Numbered from the stretch's first letter, positions 37,906 to 49,454 are shown. The stretch: 64,000 bases of DNA from Halopseudomonas pachastrellae (GCF_900114765.1 NZ_FOUD01000012.1:1-64000), one strand, 5' to 3'. Notes: generated by a model from the sequence alone, not told the origin. A program made the numbers and translations.

Positions 37906-38927
37906 GGCGTCACACCCTCCTGCCAGTCTGCCGGCAGCGCGAAGTGGAACAACCAGGGCCGCGCATCGCCGTCCGGGCGCAGCCGATTGTTGTTGTCCAG
38001 ACCGATGACAATACCCTCTTCGCTGATCAGCAGGGCTTCTGCCAGACCAAACGGGGCATCAGGATAGAAATAGGGTTCAACCAGTACCGACTGGGCAAAG
38101 GACCAGCAGCGTTCACGCTGGCCGGACAGCGCATTGCGCCGGCACACCTGATGCGCATTGCGTTCCAGACTCCACAGCCAGCCCTTCCAGTACGCCAGGT
38201 CAGAAAAGTCGACCGGCATCACCTCTCGGTTGAGGATCCCCGGACCGAACGGCTCGGTCGGCAGAAAACGGCGCTCGGCGAGCAGCACGCATCCAGCCAG
38301 TGGACAGACCCACTGGTCCCCCTGACGCTGCAGCTTGACCAGACCACGCCCCTGGCGCTCGGCAGCCAGCCAAAGGGTATTGGCCTGAGCATCAATCGCC
38401 ACCCCTTCGGCCAGGGCGTTAACCTGCTGCCAGAGGCCGCGCGCTTCGCCCTCGGTGTAGACCGCCGGGTCCAGATTCAACCAGCTGCCCTGCACCGGCG
38501 TATCGCCAGGCGGCGGCAGGCGCAGCACGCCCAGCTGGCTTTCACTGACCAGATAGCGATTGCCCTCGCCATCACAGGCCAGCCCTTCAAAGTCCAGCGC
38601 CTGACCGCTCAACCCGCGCAACCAAGCACCGGCCAGCAACTTGACGGGCAACATCGAAGGCGACTCAGCCGGCAGCGTGAAGCGCTCGACACTCGCCTTA
38701 TAGGCATGCTCGCCGCGCTGCAACACAAACAGGCTGGTGTCTTCTCGGTCGGACAGGGTCAACATCTGCCCATTGCAGTGCTGCAGCCCGGAGAGGTTGC
38801 CGCGCGGCATGCCGTCTACCGGCAGGGCCGCCTCCAGCTTCAGCTCGGGCGCACGCTCAAAGGCATTGGCCACGGAACTCAGTGCCAACGCGCACACGCC
38901 CAGCAGGCGCAGTCCAGCATGGAGCAT
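37902..38927 (-). CDS. Exported esterase-like (phytase-type propeller) protein
   Basis: This 341-residue protein has a signal peptide ending SSVANA-FE and a body resembling the esterase-like activity of phytase family (PF13449), with the characteristic DFEGLACDG and NALAEGVAID segments (about 113 and 172) that mark propeller blades. It is periplasmic. The biochemical role is not established for the family. The ATG overlaps the parE stop by one base, so it is translationally coupled between topoisomerase IV subunits. Confidence 0.8.
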   Translation of the reverse strand: MLHAGLRLLGVCALALSSVANAFERAPELKLEAALPVDGMPRGNLSGLQHCNGQMLTLSDREDTSLFVLQRGEHAYKASVERFTLPAESPSMLPVKLLAGAWLRGLSGQALDFEGLACDGEGNRYLVSESQLGVLRLPPPGDTPVQGSWLNLDPAVYTEGEARGLWQQVNALAEGVAIDAQANTLWLAAERQGRGLVKLQRQGDQWVCPLAGCVLLAERRFLPTEPFGPGILNREVMPVDFSDLAYWKGWLWSLERNAHQVCRRNALSGQRERCWSFAQSVLVEPYFYPDAPFGLAEALLISEEGIVIGLDNNNRLRPDGDARPWLFHFALPADWQEGVTP

Positions 38928-40822
38928 CAGAGCAGTACCTCGGCCAGATCACCCTTGCTTTCCAGCCAGGCCTTGCGATCGGAGGAGCGTTTCTTGGCCA
39001 GCAGCATGTCCATCAATTGCTCGGTATCCTGCGTCTCGTCCACGGTCAGCTGGACCAGTCGACGCGTGTCGGGCGCCATGGTGGTTTCACGCAGTTGCAG
39101 CGGGTTCATCTCACCCAAACCCTTGAAGCGTGTGACCTGAATCTTGCCGCGCTTGCCCTCGGCCTCGATGCGATCAAGGATGCCCTGCTTTTCGGCGTCA
39201 TCCAGCGCGTAATAGACATCCTTGCCGATATCCACGCGGTACAGCGGCGGCATGGCAACAAACACATGACCGGCCTCAACCAGCGGGCGGAAATGCCGGA
39301 CAAACAGTGCGCACAGCAGCGTGGCGATGTGCAGCCCGTCAGAGTCGGCATCGGCGAGGATGCAGATCTTGCCGTAGCGCAGTTGCTCCAGACTGACAGC
39401 GCCGGGGTCCACGCCAATGGCAACCGCAATATCGTGTACTTCCTGGGAGCCCAGCACCTCACTGGACTCAACCTCCCAGGTATTCAGGATCTTGCCGCGC
39501 AGCGGCATGATGGCCTGAAACTCCTTGTCGCGAGCCTGCTTGGCGCTGCCGCCGGCAGAGTCACCCTCGACCAAAAAGAGTTCCGAACGGCTGCTGTCCT
39601 GCCCCACGCAATCGGCCAGCTTGCCCGGCAACGCCGGGCCCTGGGTGATCCGCTTGCGTTCGATTTTCTTGCCGGCCTTGAGACGGCGACCAGCATGGCT
39701 GATCGCCATTTCAGCAATCTGCTGGCCGATATCGGCGTGCTGGTTCAGCCACAGGCTGAATGCATCCTTGACCACACCAGAAACAAAGGCCGCGGACTCG
39801 CGAGACGACAGCCGCTCCTTGGTCTGACCGGAGAACTGCGCTTCAGCCATTTTCAGTGACAGCACGTAACTGACGCGCTCCCAGATATCTTCCGGCGCCA
39901 GCTTGAGGCCACGCGGCAACAGATTGCGAAACTCGCAGAACTCGCGAATGGCTTCCAGCAACCCCGCGCGCAAACCGTTGACATGGGTACCGCCCTGGGC
40001 GGTCGGGATCAGGTTGACGTAGCTTTCCTGCACCAGCTCGCCTCCCTCAGGCAGCCAGAACACCGCCCAGTCAACCGCCTCCTGCTTGGCGGCAAAGGCT
40101 CCAGAGAAAGGCTCTTCCGGCAGTTTGGGCCATTCAGCGCAGGCATCGACCAGGTAATCACGCAGGCCATCTTCATAACACCAGCTGATCTTCTCGCCGG
40201 ACTGGCGATCGTCAAAGTCGACCTTGAGCCCGGGGCAAAGTACCGCCTTGGCCTTGAGCAGGTGCTTGAGCCGGGTGATGCTGAATTTGGCTGAGTCAAA
40301 ATACTTGGCATCTGGCCAGAAGGTAACGGTCGTGCCGGTATTGCGCTTGCCAACCGTACCGATCACTTCCAGCTCGCGCACCTTGTCGCCATTGGCAAAG
40401 GCCATGGCGTACTCCTGGCCGTCGCGCTTGACCCGCACTTCCACCTTGTGGGACAGCGCGTTGACCACCGAAATACCCACCCCGTGCAAACCGCCGGAGA
40501 ACTGGTAGTTCTTGTTGGAAAACTTGCCGCCGGCATGCAGCCGGGTAAGGATCAGCTCAACCCCGGACACCCCCTCTTCCGGGTGAATGTCCACGGGCAT
40601 GCCACGACCGTCGTCACTGACTTCCAGGGCATTGTCCTGGTGCAGGACAACACTGATGGTGCGCGCATGGCCAGCCAGTGCCTCGTCAACACTGTTATCG
40701 ATGACCTCCTGCGCCAGATGGTTGGGACGGGTAGTGTCGGTGTACATGCCGGGACGGCGGCGCACCGGATCCAGACCGCTGAGAACTTCCAGCGCATCGG
40801 CGTTATAGGTCGATTGAGACAT
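38927..40822 (-). CDS. parE: DNA topoisomerase IV subunit B
   Basis: This 631-residue ATPase subunit of topoisomerase IV has a GHKL domain (EVIDNSVDEALAGH at about 39-52, then DDGRGMPVD), a transducer region, and the TOPRIM domain with EGDSAGGSAKQARD and the DADSDGLHI metal motif (about 410-500). It pairs with ParC encoded 1.6 kb downstream on the same strand through two short envelope genes. No ribosome-binding oddities are seen. Confidence 0.97.
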   Translation of the reverse strand: MSQSTYNADALEVLSGLDPVRRRPGMYTDTTRPNHLAQEVIDNSVDEALAGHARTISVVLHQDNALEVSDDGRGMPVDIHPEEGVSGVELILTRLHAGGKFSNKNYQFSGGLHGVGISVVNALSHKVEVRVKRDGQEYAMAFANGDKVRELEVIGTVGKRNTGTTVTFWPDAKYFDSAKFSITRLKHLLKAKAVLCPGLKVDFDDRQSGEKISWCYEDGLRDYLVDACAEWPKLPEEPFSGAFAAKQEAVDWAVFWLPEGGELVQESYVNLIPTAQGGTHVNGLRAGLLEAIREFCEFRNLLPRGLKLAPEDIWERVSYVLSLKMAEAQFSGQTKERLSSRESAAFVSGVVKDAFSLWLNQHADIGQQIAEMAISHAGRRLKAGKKIERKRITQGPALPGKLADCVGQDSSRSELFLVEGDSAGGSAKQARDKEFQAIMPLRGKILNTWEVESSEVLGSQEVHDIAVAIGVDPGAVSLEQLRYGKICILADADSDGLHIATLLCALFVRHFRPLVEAGHVFVAMPPLYRVDIGKDVYYALDDAEKQGILDRIEAEGKRGKIQVTRFKGLGEMNPLQLRETTMAPDTRRLVQLTVDETQDTEQLMDMLLAKKRSSDRKAWLESKGDLAEVLL

Positions 40823-40966
40823 GGTGGAGGCAGGCTTCCTTCTAGAATCTTTTCAACATGCAGGCAGCGGATGCGCAGCGGGCGCGGCAACCGGCAATAA
40901 AGACAGACATGGGGTCACATAGTATCCGGCAGGCCGCTTGCCTGCCACCGTCTGCACGGGGAGACC

Positions 40967-41767
40967 TCAATACCCATCCGCTTCAGGGTCAGGCAGAAAC
41001 TGGCCGGCGGGCAGGCGGGACACGGCGGTTTCGATGCGGCCGTCGTCGTAGAGCCGCAGCCAACGGTAACCCGGAGCCTGGGTATCGGTCGCAAAGTCGT
41101 TGCTGCTGGGCGCGAACTGCACGCAGGTCGAGGGTGTAGCCAGCAAGCGCAGATGACCAAGCGGTTGATCGAAATGCTGGTGAATATGCCCCCAGAGTAC
41201 CGCCTTGACCCGCGGGTCCGGCTCAAGACGGGTCAGCAGGTCTGATGCATTGAGCAGGCCGATGGGCTCCATCCAGTCACTGCCGATGTTCACCGGCTGG
41301 TGATGCAGACACACCAGTACATGACGATCGCCCGCCGTTGCCAGGGCGTCGTCAAGGCTGCTCAGGGTGGCCTGCGACAGATGCCCCGGCACCGCGCCCA
41401 CAATGCTTGAGTCAAGCAGCACGATCCGCCAGTTGCCGATATCCACCCAATCTCGGGTCAGGCCCAGCGGCTTGCCCAGCCGCGCCATCAGCTCGGCGTC
41501 ATCATGGTTACCGGGAATCCAGTAACAGGGCGCCGGCAAACGCAGACTGGACGCGATAAAGCGGCGGTACGCAGCCTCACTGCCATCCTGGGTAATATCG
41601 CCGGTGGCCAGCACCAGGTCCATGCGTGAAATCTGCTCCAGCACCATATCGACCACGGCGTCCAGACTGGCCTGGGTCTGCAAGCCCAGCAGGTCACCCT
41701 CTGCATCAGCAAACAGATGACTGTCGGTCAATTGCACAACGCAGACGAAGTCCGATCCTAACGACAT
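40967..41767 (-). CDS. cpdA: 3',5'-cyclic-AMP phosphodiesterase CpdA
   Basis: This 266-residue class III phosphodiesterase hydrolyses cAMP and so tunes Crp/Vfr signalling. The metallophosphatase motifs are complete: LTDSH, ATGDITQD, IPGNHDD, LHHQPVN and WGHIHQHF. A separation of 144 bases from parE and 73 bases from the DUF1249 gene is compatible with a shared operon or internal promoters. The same nudF-DUF1249-cpdA-parE order is common in gammaproteobacteria. Confidence 0.94.
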   Translation of the reverse strand: MSLGSDFVCVVQLTDSHLFADAEGDLLGLQTQASLDAVVDMVLEQISRMDLVLATGDITQDGSEAAYRRFIASSLRLPAPCYWIPGNHDDAELMARLGKPLGLTRDWVDIGNWRIVLLDSSIVGAVPGHLSQATLSSLDDALATAGDRHVLVCLHHQPVNIGSDWMEPIGLLNASDLLTRLEPDPRVKAVLWGHIHQHFDQPLGHLRLLATPSTCVQFAPSSNDFATDTQAPGYRWLRLYDDGRIETAVSRLPAGQFLPDPEADGY

Positions 41768-41840
41768 CCTGCTCCCACTCCTTGTACACGCTCCGGGCGG
41801 TTATCTTGGCCCTTGCCGCGCCACGATTCCAGCGATTGGG

Positions 41841-42305
41841 TCACAGACCCTGACCGGCAAGAAACAGCGGCTGCGCACTCTGCCCGTGACGCTGGCAATA
41901 GCCAAGCCACTCCCCCAGAAACTGATTGAGCTGATGTTTTTCATCCGGCTGCAGCATCTGCTCGTTCGGGTACGGATACACCCCGCGAAAACGACGACTG
42001 TTATAGGCCGCCACTACCTCGGCAAGGCCGGCGTCGTGATACAGACGCACCTCCATGCTCGGTGGCGTTACCCAGCTCTGACGCCGCTCGTGCGCCAATT
42101 GCAGCGTTGATGTATAGGGGCAACGCTCCAGCACACGGATGACCAGGGCCTGGGCCTCGCCATCGCCGGCATCAATATCGATGCGCCGCTCATCTTCCTC
42201 ATGCAACTGCGGCATCAATTTGAGCAGCCGCCAATAGTTGCTCTCGCACACGGCCTGCAGGCCGATCAGATCGACCCGGTAACGCGGTTTGCGCAGCGCA
42301 CTCAT
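41841..42305 (-). CDS. DUF1249 protein (YqiB-like)
   Basis: This 154-residue cytoplasmic protein has the YqiB/DUF1249 family features: ESNYWRLLKLMP near 21-32, a central LERCPYTSTLQL and C-terminal YNSRRFRGVYPYPN. The function is unknown. In many gammaproteobacteria it lies between nudF and cpdA, as here. Its start overlaps the nudF stop by four bases (ATGA). Confidence 0.88.
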   Translation of the reverse strand: MSALRKPRYRVDLIGLQAVCESNYWRLLKLMPQLHEEDERRIDIDAGDGEAQALVIRVLERCPYTSTLQLAHERRQSWVTPPSMEVRLYHDAGLAEVVAAYNSRRFRGVYPYPNEQMLQPDEKHQLNQFLGEWLGYCQRHGQSAQPLFLAGQGL

Positions 42306-42916
42306 GGCTGCGCTCCGGCGTCAGCACGCAGCGCATCGACATTCAGCTGCAACCATTGCAGGGCGATGATGCTGGCGGCGTTGTCAATCCGGCCACTGTG
42401 CAGGGCCTGCATGGCCTGCTCACGGGGCCACAGGCTGACGCGGATATCCTCGCCTTCCTCGGCCAGACCGTGAATACCGCCAACGCCGCGGCTGTCGACC
42501 AGCGCACAATACAAGTGCACAAACTCGTCGCTGCCACCGGGCGACGGGTAATAACGGATAATCGGGTGCAGCGAGCGCAAGGTCAGGCCGGCTTCCTCGT
42601 CAGCCTCGCGGTGGGCAACCTCTTCCGGGGATTCATCGGTATCGATCAGCCCGGCGACCAGCTCCAGCATCCAGGGATTGTCGCTTTTCTCCAGTGCACC
42701 GATGCGCACCTGCTCGATAAGTACAACCTGATCCAGCCAGGGGTCATAAGGCAGGACGCACACGGCGTCGTGGCGCACGAACAGCTCGCGACGCAGCACG
42801 GGCCCCCAGCCGCCGTTGAACAGCCGGTGACGCAAATTGAGGACGTCGAGGCGATAGAACCCCTTGAAGCCGGTCTCCCGGCTGATGATGTCCACGTCAT
42901 CGCGCGTAAAGGACAA
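42302..42916 (-). CDS. nudF: ADP-ribose diphosphatase NudF
   Basis: This 204-residue Nudix hydrolase splits ADP-ribose into AMP and ribose 5-phosphate. A complete Nudix box is present, from GLIDTDESPEEVA through HREADEEAGL. No ATG fits. TTG at 42916 has GGGGAG 7 bases upstream and gives a product of family length, whereas the GTG at 42922 is too close to that site. The upstream open frame to 42985 reads like non-coding sequence. It is translationally coupled to the DUF1249 gene. Confidence 0.9.
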   Translation of the reverse strand: MSFTRDDVDIISRETGFKGFYRLDVLNLRHRLFNGGWGPVLRRELFVRHDAVCVLPYDPWLDQVVLIEQVRIGALEKSDNPWMLELVAGLIDTDESPEEVAHREADEEAGLTLRSLHPIIRYYPSPGGSDEFVHLYCALVDSRGVGGIHGLAEEGEDIRVSLWPREQAMQALHSGRIDNAASIIALQWLQLNVDALRADAGAQP

Positions 42917-43132
42917 AAGCACACTCCCCAGATCAGTCAGCTGCAGAGGGCAAAGCGCATGGCCGCCCCCGCAGGCTGCAAGCAAAGCATAAATCCGCTC
43001 CGCTGCGCAGACGCAGGACAGAGCGAATAAGAGTCAGTCGCTTAAGCTCGCATATCTGACCGGCAAACGGCAAGGGTCCGGACGTGCCAGACCCACAGCC
43101 GAAAGACGCGCGCGCAACGGATCAGAGCTTCC

Positions 43133-45097
<1,965 letters not shown>

Positions 45098-45099
45098 CT

Positions 45100-45178
45100 A
45101 TCTCGATTCCTACGCCGGTGCTAGCCGGTTCAGGTTCAACGGGTATCATCTCAGCCGCTTTGCAAGCAGCACCCCGTC
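45100..45178 (-). promoter_or_regulatory. TPP riboswitch (thi box) of thiC
   Basis: Read on the minus strand, the leader contains the conserved thi-box elements in order: GACGGGGTGC (45178-45169), CTGAGA (45154-45149), ACCC, GAACCTGA (near 45137-45130), and the ACCGGCGTAGGAA end (to 45107). The aptamer begins about 7 bases after the predicted transcription start. It lies directly ahead of thiC, the usual target. Confidence 0.95.
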
Positions 45179-45191
45179 AAGATGTCCGCAC

Positions 45192-45220
45192 AGTCTAGAG
45201 CCCTGTCGCCGCAGTCTCAA
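45192..45220 (-). promoter_or_regulatory. Predicted sigma-70 promoter of thiC
   Basis: On the minus strand, TTGAGA (45220-45215) and TAGACT (45197-45192) are separated by exactly 17 bases. The predicted start near 45185 lies just before the TPP aptamer, as expected for a riboswitch promoter. Confidence 0.7.
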
Positions 45221-45405
45221 GCCCGCAATAGAGGGGCTTTGCCACAATGGTTTTTCTGGGCGACAGCTGGCTGACAAAATCCGCGAAAATGTCAGCAAAA
45301 GTCGCTACAACAGTTTGTTCCCGATTGTTGACGCAAGGCCGCTTGACCCGGCGTTCAGAGCCTTTTAGCCTTGCCTGACTTGCCCCCCATGCGAAGGACC
45401 TCTGC

Positions 45406-46839
45406 ATGCTCCGCCCTCTTTATGTTGCCCTGCTACTGGCCGGCGCCTCTACCCAGGTTGCAGCCAACACCGATCTGATGACCATTTACCGCCAGGCGGT
45501 GCTCAATAGCGCCGATCTGGCCGCCGCCGAAGCAGACGCCTTAGCGCGCCAGGAAGCGCTGCCGCAGGCACGTTCACAACTGCTGCCCAACCTGGGTATT
45601 GGCGCTGGTGCGGCGCGTGAGGATCTCGAGATCGACAACGTGGGCGGTGACGAGTATTCCACGCATTATTACCAGGCCAGCCTGACCCAGCCCCTGTTCC
45701 GCGCCGACCGCTGGTTCACCTACCAGGCCGCCAAGGCGACCACCCAGCAAGCCCAACTGGAATTCTCGGCGACGCAGCAAAACCTGATCCTGGAAGTCTC
45801 CCAGGCTTACTTCAACGTACTGCAGGCATCCGACAACCTGGCCACCGCCAAGGCAGAGGAAAAGGCCTTTGAACGCCAACTGGAGCAAGCCCAGGAGCGC
45901 TTTGACGTTGGCCTCTCGGCCCGTACAGACGTGCTTGAAGCCCGCGCTGGCTATGACAGCGCCCGCGCCGCCCGCCTGACCGCCGAAACCAATCTGGATG
46001 TCAGCTACCAGGCGCTGACGCGGCTGACCAACCAGAGCTATGACAGCCTGTACGGCATCAGCCACGAGCTGCCCGTGCTGCCGCCCACCCCGGCCAGCAT
46101 GCAGGAGTGGGTCGAAACCGCCGCCGCGCAAAACCTGACCCTGCAAGCCAGCCGCTACGCCATTGAAGGTGCCGAAGACAGCCTGCGCAGCAGCAAGGCT
46201 GGCTACGCCCCGGTGGTTGATGCCTTTGTGCGCTACAGCAACAACAACGGCGGCGCCTCGATCCCGGCCGCCGGTCAATCCAGCGCCGACACCGAGCTGA
46301 CCAGCTTTGGTGTGGAGCTGAGCATGCCGCTGTTTACCGGTGGCCTGACAACCTCCCAGGTGCGCGAGTCCACCTATCGCCTGACCCAGGCCGAGCAGTC
46401 CAGCGAGGCGCAGCGCCGCCGCGTGGTGGAAAACACCCGCAACCTCTACCGCACGGTTACCTCCAGCGTTGAGGAAGTGTCAGCTCGCCGCCAGGCCATT
46501 GTTTCCGCCAAGGCGGCGCTGGACGCCACCCAAACCGGCTACGAAGTGGGTACCCGCAACGTGGTCGACGTACTGGACGCCCAGCGCAACCTGTTCCGCA
46601 CCGTGCGTGACTACAACACCGTGCGCTACAACTACATCATCAATAACCTGAACCTGAAGCTGGCCGCCGGCACCCTCAGCCCGCAGGACCTGCAGGACCT
46701 GTCCCAGTGGCTCAACCCGAACTACGACCCGGACGAGGACTTTATCCCGCAGGCGACCCAAGAAGAGATGGAGCAGATGTCGATGGGCAACCGCCCGACG
46801 CCGCTGCCGCCGAGCGATCCGGACGGCACCACCTTCTAA
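45406..46839 (+). CDS. tolC: TolC-family outer-membrane channel
   Basis: This 477-residue outer-membrane efflux protein forms a trimeric channel-tunnel for type I secretion and drug efflux. A signal peptide ends near TQVAA-NTD. Two OEP repeats follow, with the long helical sections ALARQEALPQARSQLLP and GYEVGTRNVVDVLDAQR. The C-terminal tail after about 440 is acidic and Pro-rich. An AAGGA site lies 8 bases before the ATG. It is divergent from thiC and is followed by a strong bidirectional terminator shared with waaA. Confidence 0.94.
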   Translation: MLRPLYVALLLAGASTQVAANTDLMTIYRQAVLNSADLAAAEADALARQEALPQARSQLLPNLGIGAGAAREDLEIDNVGGDEYSTHYYQASLTQPLFRADRWFTYQAAKATTQQAQLEFSATQQNLILEVSQAYFNVLQASDNLATAKAEEKAFERQLEQAQERFDVGLSARTDVLEARAGYDSARAARLTAETNLDVSYQALTRLTNQSYDSLYGISHELPVLPPTPASMQEWVETAAAQNLTLQASRYAIEGAEDSLRSSKAGYAPVVDAFVRYSNNNGGASIPAAGQSSADTELTSFGVELSMPLFTGGLTTSQVRESTYRLTQAEQSSEAQRRRVVENTRNLYRTVTSSVEEVSARRQAIVSAKAALDATQTGYEVGTRNVVDVLDAQRNLFRTVRDYNTVRYNYIINNLNLKLAAGTLSPQDLQDLSQWLNPNYDPDEDFIPQATQEEMEQMSMGNRPTPLPPSDPDGTTF

Positions 46840-46853
46840 GCCAGGACCAACAA

Positions 46854-46886
46854 CAACAACGGCGCCCGCAGGCGCCGTTGTTGTTT
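46854..46886. terminator. Bidirectional terminator between tolC and waaA
   Basis: CAACAACGGCGCC (46854-46866), loop CGCA and GGCGCCGTTGTTG (46871-46883) form a perfect 13-bp stem, with a short T run after it on the plus strand. It starts 15 bases after the tolC stop and 14 bases after the convergent waaA stop. Confidence 0.75.
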
Positions 46887-46899
46887 GCCGCAGCGGCAA

Positions 46900-48159
46900 T
46901 CAGCCGAGCAGCCGAGCAATGCCTGAGAGCAGGCGCTCCAATGCGCCCTGATTATCCTGCACCACCGCACGGCCAGCGGCGCCGGCGCGCTCCCTGGCGG
47001 CCTCATCGCCCAGCAACGCCTGTACGGCCAGCGCCAATGCGCGCTCGTCACTGACCACCTGCAACGCCCCTGCGCCCTCCAGCAGCCCACTGATTTCAGT
47101 GAAGTTAAAACGGTGCGGCCCCGACAGCACCGGCAGCCCCAAAGCGGCAGGCTCCAGATAATTGTGGCCACCGTTAGGCACCAGCGAGCCACCAACAAAT
47201 GCCACATCGGCACAGGCATAGAGCATCACCAGTTCACCCATGGTGTCGCCCACCAGCACCTGCTGATCCGCCGCCGGCAGTTGGCCGCTGCTGCGACGTA
47301 CCGCAGCAAGGCCGGCGTCCTGCACCTGCCGTGCCACGGCATCAAAGCGCTCCGGATGACGAGGCACCAGAATCAGCAACGCATCAGGTAACGCCTGCAG
47401 CACCGCCTGATGGGCGCGCAGCACCTGCTCGTCTTCTCCTGCGTGGGTGCTGGCGGCGATCCAGACCGGGCGCTCGCCCCAGCGTGCGCGCAGATCAGCC
47501 GCCTGCTGCAGCAGCGCAGGATCTGCGCGGAAGTCGAACTTGATGCTACCGGTGACCTGCAGCTGCTCCCGCGCCACGCCCAGCTTGATAAAGCGCAGCG
47601 CCTCAGCCTGACTCTGCACCGCAACCCAGTCCAGCGCCGCAAACATCGGGCGCACCAAGGCTGATACGCGCTGATAGCCGCGCGCCGAGCGCTCGGACAA
47701 ACGCGCATTGGCCAGCACCAGCGGCACCTCGGCACGCGTCGCCTCAGCCACCAGGTTGGGCCAGAGTTCGGTTTCCATAATGATGCCGACGCGCGGCTTG
47801 AGGCGACGCAGCAGCCGGCGCTGCAACCAGGGCAAGTCATAGGGAAGATAGGCATGCCCCACCTGGCCGCCAAACAGCTTGCGGATCTGCTCCGAGCCGG
47901 TCGGCGTCATGCAGGTGATGGTGATCGGCAGCTCGGGATAGCGCTTGAGCAGCTCGCGTACCATGGGCGCTGCGGCAATACTTTCGCCCACCGACACCGC
48001 GTGCACCCAGATGCCGCCAGCGCGTACATCACCGCCCAGCGCAAAGCGCTCGGACCAGCGCCGTGCGTAGGCTGGCGCCTTGATGGCGCGATACAGCAGG
48101 CGCAGCAGCACCAGTGGCATGCACAGGCAGAACAGCAAGGTATAAAGGCGGCGCGCCAT
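46900..48159 (-). CDS. waaA: 3-deoxy-D-manno-octulosonic acid transferase
   Basis: This 419-residue inner-membrane glycosyltransferase (GT30) adds Kdo residues to lipid IVA. An N-terminal membrane helix (about 4-26) is followed by HAVSVGES, whose Glu is the catalytic base, then LPYDLPW and the C-terminal nucleotide-binding region with GGSLVPNGGHNYLEPAALG. The ATG at 48159 follows a GGAG site. The neighbouring hldE and msbA also serve lipid A/core synthesis and export. Confidence 0.96.
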   Translation of the reverse strand: MARRLYTLLFCLCMPLVLLRLLYRAIKAPAYARRWSERFALGGDVRAGGIWVHAVSVGESIAAAPMVRELLKRYPELPITITCMTPTGSEQIRKLFGGQVGHAYLPYDLPWLQRRLLRRLKPRVGIIMETELWPNLVAEATRAEVPLVLANARLSERSARGYQRVSALVRPMFAALDWVAVQSQAEALRFIKLGVAREQLQVTGSIKFDFRADPALLQQAADLRARWGERPVWIAASTHAGEDEQVLRAHQAVLQALPDALLILVPRHPERFDAVARQVQDAGLAAVRRSSGQLPAADQQVLVGDTMGELVMLYACADVAFVGGSLVPNGGHNYLEPAALGLPVLSGPHRFNFTEISGLLEGAGALQVVSDERALALAVQALLGDEAARERAGAAGRAVVQDNQGALERLLSGIARLLG

Positions 48160-48275
48160 GTCATCTCCTGAGATCAAAAGCCGGGCGGCAATGGATTGCA
48201 ACTGTCGCAAGTGTGACCCAGCCCGCCGCCAATGACTATACTAGACGGCCTTTATCAAACGTTCAGCGGGAGCCC

Positions 48276-49454
48276 ATGAGCACAACCCTCGACACCGACA
48301 TCTGCATCATCGGCGGCGGCATTGCCGGCCTGTGGCTCAATGCACGGCTGCGCCAGGCGGGATACCAGAGCCTGCTGGTGGAGCGCGGCGCCCTTGGCGG
48401 TGGCCAAAGCGTCAAGTCACAGGGGATTATTCACGGCGGCATCAAATACGCATTGGGCGGCAAGCTCAATGCCGCAACTGAAGCCATCGCCGGCATGCCC
48501 GAGCGCTGGCGCAGCTGCCTGGCCGGCGAAGGTGAGCTGGACTTGCGCGGCGTCCGCGTGCTGTCCGAGCACCACTACCTGTGGTCACCCGGCAGTCTGA
48601 TCAGCAACCTGGCCGGCTTTTTTGCCAGCAAGGCGCTGCGCGGGCGCGTTGAGCAGGTGAAAGGTAAAGCGCTGCCCACGGTGTTCAACGACCCGGGCTT
48701 TCGCGGCAAGGTCTATCAGCTCGGTGAACTGGTGTTGGACGTCCCCTCCGCGATCACTCGCCTGGCCGAGTTGAGCGGTGACGGCCTGATCGCCGACAGC
48801 AGCCCGCACCTGCTGCGCGCGGACGATGGCAGCATCAGCGGCGTACAACTGCATGGCGCGACCATCCGCGCCCAGCGCTACGTCCTGACCGCCGGTGAAG
48901 GCACCGACGCGCTCATGCAGGAGTGGGGCGAAAGCGAACCGGCGATGCAACGCCGTCCACTGCAGATGGTACTGGTCAAGGGAGCGGACTTGCCGCCGCT
49001 GTTTGCCCATTGCCTGGGCGCCAGTCCCAAACCGCGACTGACGGTAACTACGCACCCCTGCGAAGACGGCCAATGGTGCTGGTACCTGGGCGGCGAGCTG
49101 GCGGAGCAAGGCGTCAACCAGACCGCCGATGCACTGATCGATGCAGCCAAACGTGAACTTGCCGAACTCTTGCCCTGGATCAACCTGGAAAACTGCCAGT
49201 GGACTACCCTGCCGGTGAACCGTGCAGAACCGGCACAAAGTGGCCTGGTGCGCCCCGATAACGCCTACGTACAGGCCAAGGGCAACGCGCTGATCAGCTG
49301 GCCGACCAAGCTGGCACTGGCTCCCAACCTCAGCGATCTGGTACTTGAGGAGCTGACCCGTCAGCAGGTCAAGCCACAGGCCCACCCGCCGCTGCCAAGC
49401 GACCTGCCACGCCCTCGCGTAGCCGAACCGATCTGGGACATGTGTTTTCGATGA
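48276..49454 (+). CDS. FAD-dependent oxidoreductase (DAO family)
   Basis: This 392-residue flavoprotein has an N-terminal Rossmann dinucleotide motif IIGGGIAGLWLNARLRQAG and the DAO-fold features SQGIIHGGIKYALGG and YVLTAGEGTD. It is reminiscent of glycerol-3-phosphate dehydrogenase-like oxidases, but the substrate cannot be assigned. A GGGAG site precedes the ATG. Its stop overlaps the next start (ATGA), so it is translationally coupled to the aldo/keto reductase. It corresponds in place to P. aeruginosa PA4991 as I recall it. Confidence 0.8.
   Translation: MSTTLDTDICIIGGGIAGLWLNARLRQAGYQSLLVERGALGGGQSVKSQGIIHGGIKYALGGKLNAATEAIAGMPERWRSCLAGEGELDLRGVRVLSEHHYLWSPGSLISNLAGFFASKALRGRVEQVKGKALPTVFNDPGFRGKVYQLGELVLDVPSAITRLAELSGDGLIADSSPHLLRADDGSISGVQLHGATIRAQRYVLTAGEGTDALMQEWGESEPAMQRRPLQMVLVKGADLPPLFAHCLGASPKPRLTVTTHPCEDGQWCWYLGGELAEQGVNQTADALIDAAKRELAELLPWINLENCQWTTLPVNRAEPAQSGLVRPDNAYVQAKGNALISWPTKLALAPNLSDLVLEELTRQQVKPQAHPPLPSDLPRPRVAEPIWDMCFR

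Noticed and set aside
40928..40946. Hairpin GGCAGGC...GCCTGCC between cpdA and parE as a terminator
   Set aside because: A 7-bp stem exists but no T run follows on either strand, and the genes flanking it are probably cotranscribed.
45343..45371. TTGACC-17-TAGCCT as a tolC promoter
   Set aside because: Spacing is right but the -10 matches consensus at only three of six positions, not enough to report as a feature.
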